A stretch of DNA of 47,438 nt, taken from positions 1-47,438 of the forward strand of contig CAYQAL010000003.1 in assembly GCA_964415465.1 (NCBI GenBank), read 5' to 3'. Origin of the DNA: JAGOTP01 sp964415465. GTDB taxonomy: Bacteria > Patescibacteriota > Patescibacteriia > 2-12-FULL-60-25. The position numbers and the translations under genes were made by a program. Positions 41,255 through 47,438 of this stretch are shown piece after piece. Position 1 is the first letter of the stretch; each line of letters begins with the position of its first letter. The notes under the pieces are model-generated. The model had not been told where the DNA came from and made no database searches. It saw nothing but the letters and a program-made list of their open reading frames with translations.

Positions 41255-42388
41255 ATGAACCAACTTCCCAAGATCGGCATTATTTATCTGACGTACCCAA
41301 CCGCTAAATGGGAGCGTGATATTAACGGCTGTCTGTCTTCATTGGAAAAAGTGAACTATCCAAAGGATCGATTAGAGTTGATTTGTGTTGAATCCAAACC
41401 AAAGTCTACACTCGGTCCATTGAAGGAATGGTTCGACAAAACATGGATGCCAAAGTCTGGTAAAGAGTTGCCACGCATTACTTATATCCATGAGGAGCGT
41501 CAGTTGGGGTTCGCCGAAAATAACAATCTTGGTCATGAGAAGGCTAAAGAGTTGGGCTGTGAATACGTGCACCTTACGAACGAAGACACATACGTGGATC
41601 CCGATTATTTGATTCGTGCTATTGAACGCGCGGAGCAAGATCCAGCGATCGGCTGTGTGCAGTCACTGATTCTCTTGGGTGATGCCCCGGATAAGGTGAA
41701 TAGTGCTGGAAATTCCTTCCACTATCTTGGGTTCGGCTACTCTTCTGGCTACAAGTGGCCGCGAGAAAAAGCAGAGGCGTATTTGGAGGCGGAGCGAAAG
41801 ACAAATCCTGATCTTGAAATTGGCTATACTTCAGGAGCTGCCGCGTTGGTTCGAATCTCTGCTCTGGAAGGGCGACCGCTCTTTGACAATGGCTTCCACC
41901 TCTACCACGAAGACACAGACCTCTCGCTCTTCATGCGTATGCGTAAGTTCAAGACAGTGATCGAGCCAAAATCAATCCTCTGGCATCACTACGAGTTTGG
42001 AAAAAATAAATTCAATTATTATTACATGGAGCGCAATCGCTATGCGCTCATCTGGATCTATTACCGTTGGCCAACCCTGGTACTTATCTTCCCAATGCTC
42101 TGCGTGATGGATCTGGCAATTCTGTTCTTCTCGATCAAAAACAACTGGGCAGACATGAAATGGCGTTCGTATAAGGATTGGTTCGTTGGTGGATTCCGTT
42201 CGTTTGTCTGGCGTCGTCGTAAGGAAGTGCAAAGTACGCGTCTCATCTCCGATAAAGAGTTCTTGAAGATCGCCGTATCCGACATTGCCTTTCAAGAAGA
42301 TGCGGTCAGAAACCCAATTTTGGACTATGTGGGAAACCCGCTGCTTCGCGCCTATTGGGCCGTGGTTCGTCGACTTATTTGGTGGTAA
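41255..42388 (+). CDS. GT2-family glycosyltransferase with C-terminal membrane helix
   Basis: 377 aa. IGIIYLTYPTAKWERDINGCL, QLGFAENNNLGHEKA, HLTNEDTYVDPDYL (NED), AGNSFHYLGFGYSSGYK, SGAAALVRISAL and LYHEDTDLSLFMRMRKF follow the GT2 plan. A hydrophobic helix lies at about 270-295 (WPTLVLIFPMLCVMDLAILFF). The segment AGNSFHYLGFGYSSG resembles O-antigen/galactofuranosyl-type enzymes, so it may transfer a different sugar from the two upstream GT2s. Start CTCTATG, 4 nt after the previous gene; last gene of the glycan operon. Confidence 0.85.
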   Translation: MNQLPKIGIIYLTYPTAKWERDINGCLSSLEKVNYPKDRLELICVESKPKSTLGPLKEWFDKTWMPKSGKELPRITYIHEERQLGFAENNNLGHEKAKELGCEYVHLTNEDTYVDPDYLIRAIERAEQDPAIGCVQSLILLGDAPDKVNSAGNSFHYLGFGYSSGYKWPREKAEAYLEAERKTNPDLEIGYTSGAAALVRISALEGRPLFDNGFHLYHEDTDLSLFMRMRKFKTVIEPKSILWHHYEFGKNKFNYYYMERNRYALIWIYYRWPTLVLIFPMLCVMDLAILFFSIKNNWADMKWRSYKDWFVGGFRSFVWRRRKEVQSTRLISDKEFLKIAVSDIAFQEDAVRNPILDYVGNPLLRAYWAVVRRLIWW

Positions 42389-42437
42389 ACCTGAAAACTT
42401 GCTTTTCTAGCCTCTTTCTGATAGCCTTTTCCGCATT

Positions 42438-42734
42438 ATGAAGGCCGATCTCCACCCAACCTACCACCCAAACGCAACAATTGTCTGCGCATGTGGTAAT
42501 CAGTTCCAGACTGGTTCGACGGTGAATGACATTCACATTGAATTGTGTTCCGCTTGCCACCCATTCTATACGGGTAAGCAAAAGCTTATCGATACCTCTC
42601 GTCGCATCGAGAAGTTCCAGGAAAAGGCTGCGAAGCAGGCAACGGGCGCAGCAACTGGCAAAAAAGCCAAGACGGCCAAGCGCACGGCTCAGAAGGATGC
42701 CAAGAAGGCAAAAGCCGAAGTCAGCCAGGCGTAG
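42438..42734 (+). CDS. rpmE: Ribosomal protein L31
   Basis: 98 aa. The first ~60 residues are L31 with zinc ligands: CACG near 16-19 and CSACHPFYTGKQ (Cys37, Cys40), so this is the zinc-containing C+ form. The C-terminal ~35 residues are an Ala/Lys-rich extension (KAAKQATGAATGKKAKTAKR) not found in most L31 proteins, a basic tail suited to rRNA contact. Start GCATTATG. A long terminator follows, then prfA, an order seen in many bacteria. Confidence 0.93.
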   Translation: MKADLHPTYHPNATIVCACGNQFQTGSTVNDIHIELCSACHPFYTGKQKLIDTSRRIEKFQEKAAKQATGAATGKKAKTAKRTAQKDAKKAKAEVSQA

Positions 42735-42739
42735 CAACG

Positions 42740-42808
42740 AACAAAACACCGGTGGTTCATCGGCGCTTCTTTTGTGAAGGGCTGAACGAATCGCTGGTGT
42801 TTTTTGTT
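42740..42808 (+). terminator. Terminator of rpmE
   Basis: AACAAAACACC (42740-42750) pairs with GGTGTTTTTTGTT (42796-42808); internal GTTCA/TGAAC and CTTC/GAAG pairs extend it, and the 3' arm is T-rich. Confidence 0.75.
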
Positions 42809-42872
42809 AGACAGCGTTTCACCTTTCAGACGCGCATTCTCTGTACCTCCCTTTTCATCTATTATTCTCCCT

Positions 42873-43946
42873 ATGGCCAAATTTACTGAACAAGCGAAGA
42901 AAGCGATCGCTGCCAAAGCTGAGGCAGAAACGCGGATGGCGGATCCGGCGTTGATGGCGAATCAGAAGGCCTACAAAGAGGCTTCGATTGCGTATCGTCA
43001 TGCGGAGAGTGTGGCGGAGGCGGCAGAAACGTACTTGTCGCTTGAGGCGGCGCTGCGTGATGCAGAAGAAGCGGTACGATCGGATGATGCAGAGATGAAA
43101 CAGATGGGGGAGCTTGAACGTGAGTCTTTGCTTCCTAAGTTTGCGGTGGCAGAAGAAGAGCTTGAGCTGTTGTTGATTCCACCAGATCCAATGGACGAGA
43201 AGGATGTCATTGTGGAAATTCGTGCGGGCGCCGGGGGAGATGAGGCGGGATTGTTTGCGTTTGATGTGTTGCGTATGTACACGCGTTTTGCGGAACGTCA
43301 GGGGTGGAAGCTCTCTTTGCTGTCTGAATCTCGCAACGAACAAGGGGGATATAAAGAAGTGGTCTTTGGGATTGCTGGAACGGGTGTCTATGGATGGATG
43401 AAGTTTGAGTCCGGCGTGCATCGTGTACAGCGTGTTCCTGCGACGGAAAAACAAGGCCGCGTTCACACATCGACGATTACGGTAGCTGTGTTGCCAGAGA
43501 TCGAAGAAACGGAAGTCCAAATCGATTTGAAAGATGTGCGTATCGATACGTTCTGTGCAGGTGGAAAAGGAGGACAATCGGTGAACACCACCTACTCGGC
43601 GGTTCGTTTGACGCACATCCCAACCGGAATTGTGGTGAACTGTCAGGATGAGCGTTCGCAGACACAGAACCGCGAGCGTGCCTTTACGATTTTGCGCGCG
43701 CGTATTTGGGAACAGGAGCAAGAAAAGAAGCGTGCGTCGCTTGAAGCGGAGCGTCGGTCGCAGATCGGAAGCGGGGATCGTTCAGAAAAAATTCGTACCT
43801 ATAACTACCCTCAGGATCGCATTACGGATCACCGTATTAAGAAGACTTGGCACAATATTCCGATTATTTTGGATGGAGAGATGGTGGATATCGTAAAAGC
43901 ACTGAAAGCTGGAAAACAGGGGTCAGATGAAGAGGAGGAGAGCTAA
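42873..43946 (+). CDS. prfA: Peptide chain release factor 1
   Basis: Reads UAA and UAG and triggers peptide release. 357 aa. The tripeptide decoding motif PAT (RVPATEKQG, the PxT type of RF1), the class-I release-factor segment GAGGDEAGLFAFDVLRMY, and the catalytic AGGKGGQSVNTTYSAVRLTH with GGQ are present. Start is ATG 42873 (CTCCCTATG), which begins the conserved N-terminal coiled coil; the longer frame to 42804 is unlikely. RF1 being present fits UAG working as a stop here, relevant to the in-frame UAG in island 1. A strong promoter and island 5 follow. Confidence 0.95.
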   Translation: MAKFTEQAKKAIAAKAEAETRMADPALMANQKAYKEASIAYRHAESVAEAAETYLSLEAALRDAEEAVRSDDAEMKQMGELERESLLPKFAVAEEELELLLIPPDPMDEKDVIVEIRAGAGGDEAGLFAFDVLRMYTRFAERQGWKLSLLSESRNEQGGYKEVVFGIAGTGVYGWMKFESGVHRVQRVPATEKQGRVHTSTITVAVLPEIEETEVQIDLKDVRIDTFCAGGKGGQSVNTTYSAVRLTHIPTGIVVNCQDERSQTQNRERAFTILRARIWEQEQEKKRASLEAERRSQIGSGDRSEKIRTYNYPQDRITDHRIKKTWHNIPIILDGEMVDIVKALKAGKQGSDEEEES

Positions 43947-43981
43947 ATAGAGGCAAAAAGCCTAGAAATAGGGGAGAGTGA

Positions 43982-44011
43982 TTGACAAAATCGCTCTTTT
44001 TTGGCTATACT
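43982..44011 (+). promoter_or_regulatory. Promoter at the left border of island 5
   Basis: TTGACA (43982-43987), 18-nt spacer, TATACT (44006-44011). GC-rich sequence starts right after. It gives the Cys-rich gene a leader of about 180 nt. Confidence 0.7.
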
Positions 44012-44197
44012 AGGCCGTTATCCTCGTGTCCGGTTGTGAAACTGGTGCATGAGGGTAGCGCTTCCAAATCGAGTTTTCATTCGCGGATACGAGCTGGACG
44101 ATGAGTCTGGCCGTTCGGCGATTCGTAGGTTTCTGAGTTTCGCGGCTTCGTGTTCGTGGTTGTGTTCTCGATGGCGGAAACGCCGGAGGTGATCCTG

Positions 44198-45889
44198 ATG
44201 AAGCAATGGTTGGCTCTGGCTGCACTCATGTGCGGCTGCGCTGTGGCGGATCCGTCCGCCACGCCCGCAAGGGTGTTCGGGGTTTCGGCCCTGGACGGCG
44301 CGATCTCGCAGGATGGTGCGGCGGACGCGGGTGAAACCGCGGCCGACGTGCCGTTCGTGGACGTGACGATGATGGACGTGCAGGGCGATCAGCCCGCCGT
44401 CGACGTCGTCACGAACGACACCCTCGACGGGGGCTCGGACGCTACCTCGCCCGACGCCGACGTCGCCCCTCCCGCCGAAACCGGCGTGGATGCGGGCGAT
44501 GGCTCGGTTGGGCCCGACAACGGGCCCGACGCCACCATCGACGCGCCTGACGTTGTCGCGCCCGACGTTCAGCCCGACCGGGCGGACGTGATGAGCGCCG
44601 ACGTCATCGACGCGCCTGTCGCGCGGCCGGACGTCTCGGCTGACAACGGCCCCGACGCGCCCGACGTCCCCGTCGACACGGGTCCTGAGCCCTGCCCCAT
44701 CGGGCAGTCGCGCTGCGACGGCGTCTGCGTGAACACGCAGAACGACAACAGCCACTGCGGCGGCTGCGGTCGCTCGTGCTCGCTCGGGGCGGTCTGCTCC
44801 GGCGGCGTGTGCGGCAGCATCTGTTCGCCCAGCGAGCAACGCTGCAGGGACACCTGCGTCGACACCCGCTCGAGCATCGCCCACTGCGGCGGCTGCGACA
44901 ACGCGTGTCCGACGCCGCCGAACGCCTCCGCCGTGTGCGCCTCGAGCGCCTGCGGCATCGGCGTCTGCAACGAGGGCTTCGCGAACTGCGACGGCAGCGC
45001 CATGAACGGCTGCGAGGTCGATACGCGCACGAGTCGCACGAACTGCGGCATGTGCGGCCGAACCTGCGCCTTCGCCAACGCGGCGGCCACCTGCGCGGCG
45101 AGCGCCTGCGTCATGGGCGCCTGCAACACGGGCTTCGGCAACTGCGACAGCGACGCGGCCAACGGTTGTGAGACCGTCGTCGCGACCAGCGTCACGCACT
45201 GCGGCGCCTGCGGCAACCGCTGCGCCATGGGTCAGAGCTGTATCTCCGGCGTCTGCGCCTGCCCCTCGGGGCAGAGCGTGTGCGGCGGCGCGTGCATCAA
45301 CACGCAGACCGATCCCGACAACTGCGGCGTCTGCGGAAACATCTGCCCGACGCAGGTGTGCGTCGCCGGCGCGTGCGCCACCTCGCCGATCACGCCGCGC
45401 GTAAATATTGTGTGGGACCCGGCGATGACCGAGACGCGCGGCGTCTCGATCGTGGTCGTCGCTTCCCATACGAATGCGGTGGGTCTGGGCGGATACGTCA
45501 GCTCGCTTACCACGGGCTCACGGCTCTGCCTTGCGGGCAGCGAATCAATCGTGAACGGCTGCCGCACGAACGTGCGTGCACTGACTGTTCCCGGTGATAC
45601 TACCCTCATCGGGACCGCTCCGTCGCGAGGTTGGAGCGACTCGCGCTGGGGGATGTTCGTTCGTCCCCTCCGGGCGGACGGCAGCGCGCTCTGCGCGCGC
45701 GGCGACGCCAGCTGCGGCGGCCGGTGGAACGGTTCCACCTTCCGCGGCCTGAGCTTCCGCTGCGCCAACCCCGGCGCGCGCATCCCCGTCCCGCCCATCG
45801 CCTACTTGCAGGCGTTCGGGACGACAGATGACTACGTCATCTTCCTCGACGTGACCAGTGCCTCCGGGCCCGGCACCTGCGAGGAGTAG
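44198..45889 (+). CDS. Island 5: large Cys-rich predicted lipoprotein
   Basis: 563 aa. A strong Shine-Dalgarno (CGGAGGTGATCC) sets the start at 44198. MKQWLALAALMCGCAVAD is a signal peptide with possible lipobox Cys (14). Residues ~30-163 are an Asp/Pro/Val-rich acidic spacer (PDV, PDA units). Residues ~164-395 hold five Cys-rich modules with a CGxCxxxC core (HCGGCGRSC, HCGGCDNAC, NCGMCGRTC, HCGACGNRC, NCGVCGNIC), as in Stig1-like proteins of Myxococcota. Residues ~396-563 form an unrecognised domain with few cysteines. Likely surface-exposed adhesin or matrix protein. GC-rich codons point to recent transfer. No native-style start signal. Confidence 0.75.
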   Translation: MKQWLALAALMCGCAVADPSATPARVFGVSALDGAISQDGAADAGETAADVPFVDVTMMDVQGDQPAVDVVTNDTLDGGSDATSPDADVAPPAETGVDAGDGSVGPDNGPDATIDAPDVVAPDVQPDRADVMSADVIDAPVARPDVSADNGPDAPDVPVDTGPEPCPIGQSRCDGVCVNTQNDNSHCGGCGRSCSLGAVCSGGVCGSICSPSEQRCRDTCVDTRSSIAHCGGCDNACPTPPNASAVCASSACGIGVCNEGFANCDGSAMNGCEVDTRTSRTNCGMCGRTCAFANAAATCAASACVMGACNTGFGNCDSDAANGCETVVATSVTHCGACGNRCAMGQSCISGVCACPSGQSVCGGACINTQTDPDNCGVCGNICPTQVCVAGACATSPITPRVNIVWDPAMTETRGVSIVVVASHTNAVGLGGYVSSLTTGSRLCLAGSESIVNGCRTNVRALTVPGDTTLIGTAPSRGWSDSRWGMFVRPLRADGSALCARGDASCGGRWNGSTFRGLSFRCANPGARIPVPPIAYLQAFGTTDDYVIFLDVTSASGPGTCEE

Positions 45890-45908
45890 CTCCTTCCCCC
45901 GAAGTCCA

Positions 45909-45981
45909 GCCCGGCTGGCGCACACGTGATACTCACGTGCGGCTGATCCTCACGGATCGCCTCTCATGCGCCAGGCCGGGC
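45909..45981. repeat. Three-way-junction fold closing island 5
   Basis: Outer stem GCCCGGC+TGGCGCA (45909-45922) pairs with TGCGCCA (45967-45973), a bulged G, and GCCGGGC (45975-45981). Inside are CACGTG-atact-CACGTG (45923-45939) and GATCC-tcac-GGATC (45945-45958). No U-tract follows. It begins 19 nt after the stop of the Cys-rich gene. Confidence 0.7.
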
Positions 45982-46005
45982 CTTCGACGTTTTAGAGCCT
46001 GTTTC

Positions 46006-46034
46006 TTGCTAAAAAAACCGTCTTTTGATACAGT
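46006..46034 (+). promoter_or_regulatory. Promoter of rpsB-tsf
   Basis: TTGCTA (46006-46011), 17-nt spacer, TACAGT (46029-46034). Leader to the rpsB ATG is about 110 nt. Confidence 0.65.
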
Positions 46035-46060
46035 CTGGCCACCTTAATTCATCTTCTTGC

Positions 46061-46127
46061 GTTTCACTTACAATCCCTGCTCCCTCCTTGTTTGGCCGAT
46101 TCGGGCCGGACGTGGGGCAGGCGAAAC
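46061..46127 (+). promoter_or_regulatory. Candidate rpsB leader RNA (S2 autoregulation)
   Basis: Nested stems: GTTTC (46061-46065) with GAAAC (46123-46127); CCTGCTCC (46076-46083) with GGGGCAGG (46114-46121); GGCC-gattcg-GGCC (46094-46107). A small hairpin AGAGT/ACTCT then holds the AAAGGAG ribosome site in its loop. Many bacteria control rpsB by S2 binding its leader; a link here is inference. Confidence 0.5.
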
Positions 46128-46151
46128 GAGAGAGTAAAGGAGACTCTATTT

Positions 46152-46892
46152 ATGCCTACGGTTCCATCCGTTGTTGATCTTCTTCAGGCCGGCGCTCACT
46201 TTGGACACCAATCCTCCAAGTGGCACCCAAAAATGAAGAAGCACTTGTTTGGTGCGAAGAACGGAATTCACATTATCGACCTTGAGCAGACGCGCTCGAT
46301 GCTCGATGCAGCGTTGAACTACGCCAAGAAAACCGCGCTTCGTGGTGGTTCGATTTTGTTCGTTGGAACAAAGAAGCAAGCGGTTGAAGCGATTGAAAGC
46401 GCTGCCAAGGCTTGCAACATGCCCTACGTCACTAACCGCTGGTTAGGTGGAACGCTCACGAACTTCACGAGCGTTTCGACACAGATCCGCAAGTACAAGG
46501 ACTTGAAGCGTCGCCAGGAAAAGGGTGAGCTCGCCAAGTACACGAAGTTTGAACAGTTGAAGTTGAACGAAGAAATCAAATTGCTCGAAACCAAGTTTGG
46601 TGGCGTGCAAGATGTCGCTCGTATCCCAGACGCGATTTTCGTCTTCGACATTCGTAAGGATAAGACGGCCGTTGATGAAGCTGTTCGCCGTGGCGTGAAA
46701 ATCATTGCGCTTTGCGACAGCAACGTGAACCCAACGGACATTGATTTCCCAATTCCATGTAACGATGATGCAGCGAAGACGATCAAGCTCATGGCTGATT
46801 TGATGGCTGCTGCGATCAACGAAGGTCGTCAGGAATGGGAGAGTGCTCGCGCTCGTCTCGGTGGTGCGCTCGTGAAGCCAATGGCGAAATAG
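46152..46892 (+). CDS. rpsB: Ribosomal protein S2
   Basis: 246 aa. Signatures: LLQAGAHFGHQSSKWHPKMKKHLFGAKNGIHIIDLEQT, YVTNRWLGGTLTNF, IPDAIFVFDIRKDKTAVDEAVRRGV and IALCDSNVNPTDIDFPIPCNDDA. Start at ATG 46152 with AAAGGAG 9 nt upstream, one of the few native genes with a clear Shine-Dalgarno, and sitting in a hairpin loop that could be regulated. tsf follows after 46 nt, the usual bacterial order. Confidence 0.97.
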   Translation: MPTVPSVVDLLQAGAHFGHQSSKWHPKMKKHLFGAKNGIHIIDLEQTRSMLDAALNYAKKTALRGGSILFVGTKKQAVEAIESAAKACNMPYVTNRWLGGTLTNFTSVSTQIRKYKDLKRRQEKGELAKYTKFEQLKLNEEIKLLETKFGGVQDVARIPDAIFVFDIRKDKTAVDEAVRRGVKIIALCDSNVNPTDIDFPIPCNDDAAKTIKLMADLMAAAINEGRQEWESARARLGGALVKPMAK

Positions 46893-46938
46893 TCCATTGC
46901 ACGTTTTGTACATTTATTCACGGTAATCACAATATTGT

Positions 46939-47438
46939 ATGGCTGTAGACGCCAAGATGGTGGTCGAGTTGCGTAATCGCACCGGTGCCGGAATGGTTGA
47001 TTGTAAGAACGCCTTGGACGAAGCGCAGGGCGACATGGAGAAGGCGATCGAAGTCTTGAAGAAGAAGGGGGCAATCAAGGCCGCGAAGAAGAGCGCGGAA
47101 CGTCAGGCGACGGAAGGAATTGTTGCGACCTACGTTCATCACAACGGAAAACTCGCAGCAATGGTTGAGCTCGCTTGTGAAACGGACTTTGTGGCTCGTA
47201 CGGATGAATTCAAGGAGCTTGCAACAGATATTGCGCTTCAGGTTGCTGCGATGGACCCACAGTTTGTGAGCCCAGAAACGATCTCTGCGGAAGAAGTCGA
47301 AAAGAAGCGCAACGAATTCTTGGCGGAACTCGCTGAGGATAAGAAGCCAGAAGACATCAAGCAGAAGATCGTCGAAGGAAAACTCAACAAGTGGTACTCC
47401 GACGTCTGTTTGACCAAGCAGTCCTTCATCAAGGATGA
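46939..47438 (+). CDS. tsf: Elongation factor Ts (5' part, cut by window end)
   Basis: Nucleotide exchange factor for EF-Tu. The first 166 residues are visible: UBA domain DAKMVVELRNRTGAGMVDCKNALDEAQGDMEKAIEVL, the core VELACETDFVARTDEFKEL with the conserved TDFVA motif, and the EKKRNEFLAELAED stretch. The start is GTATG without a Shine-Dalgarno, in contrast to rpsB. The gene runs off the window. Confidence 0.96.
   Translation, partial: MAVDAKMVVELRNRTGAGMVDCKNALDEAQGDMEKAIEVLKKKGAIKAAKKSAERQATEGIVATYVHHNGKLAAMVELACETDFVARTDEFKELATDIALQVAAMDPQFVSPETISAEEVEKKRNEFLAELAEDKKPEDIKQKIVEGKLNKWYSDVCLTKQSFIKD

Noticed and set aside
44018..45469. 483-aa minus-strand ORF opposite the Cys-rich gene
   Set aside because: Low-complexity Arg/Ala/Gly/Val/Asp composition as expected from antisense of GC-rich DNA; the plus-strand gene has a signal peptide and ribosome site.
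9005..45981. Integron attC sites at island borders
   Set aside because: The hairpins recall attC, but no GTTRRRY core is found beside any of them (nearest are GTTGTTC, GTTACCG, GTTAGAA, GTTTTAG), and cassettes are dispersed, not in an array.
45989..45998. GTTTTAGAGC, the first bases of type II CRISPR repeats
   Set aside because: Single occurrence with no repeats or spacers around it. No CRISPR array seen anywhere in the window.

Overview
The window reads as chromosome of a small-genome bacterium of the Patescibacteria (CPR) type, possibly the ABY1/Uhrbacteria-Magasanikbacteria side. This placement is an inference from gene content and style: a DUF4012 membrane protein, MreB, a short ribosome hibernation factor, a long MacA-like adaptor with two FtsX-type permeases, rhamnose and glycosyltransferase genes, short intergenic gaps, UAG and UGA both used as stops, and few Shine-Dalgarno sequences. 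Most native genes start with T directly before ATG (CTATG or GTATG), and some have a -10 box only 6-7 nt upstream, as expected for leaderless mRNAs.

Layout. 1-9000: envelope genes (DUF4012, mreB, a polytopic membrane protein with a small membrane-anchored partner, a GT4 glycosyltransferase, murC-murB). 9000-13170: hpf and secA. 13170-20400: small metabolic and repair genes (PPC-domain protein, YqfO-like protein, nucleotidyltransferase, Nudix, pgeF, gpmI, nth). 20400-24000: PAP2 phosphatase, mltG, a methyltransferase, queA. 24000-29940: promoter, AbrB-type regulator, a MacAB-like efflux operon with two paralogous permeases, and a FAM173-like methyltransferase. 30000-33950: tRNA-Val(GAC), tRNA-Gln(CUG), DUF817, YbaK/ProX, HD hydrolase, PPOX-fold and HIT proteins. 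33950-42400: RecD-like helicase, NDH-2-like oxidoreductase, a single-ORF fusion of RmlB, RmlD-like and RmlA domains, and three GT2 glycosyltransferases, probably making a rhamnose-containing surface glycan. 42400-47438: rpmE, prfA, rpsB and the 5' part of tsf.

Two patterns stand out. First, five GC-rich islands (about 9001-9476, 12822-13160, 14349-14925, 16790-17400, 44012-45995) sit between native genes. Each carries one unrelated ORF (one of them only a weak 34-codon candidate), usually with a Shine-Dalgarno sequence and often with a signal or lipoprotein peptide. Each ends in a stable GC-rich hairpin without a U-tract, next to native sequence. Four of the five have a plausible sigma70-type promoter at the 5' border. 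They look like separately acquired single-gene cassettes, perhaps from a high-GC (Myxococcota-like) donor; assembly artefact has to be excluded. One carries a nonsense codon, one a row of six hairpins, and one a large Cys-rich lipoprotein. Second, two 81-82 nt hairpins between convergent genes (21962-22043 and, on the minus strand, 29958-30038) share architecture and apical-loop sequence while their stems differ by compensatory changes, which suggests a conserved structured element.

GC content was judged by eye; no database search, folding program or alignment was run.
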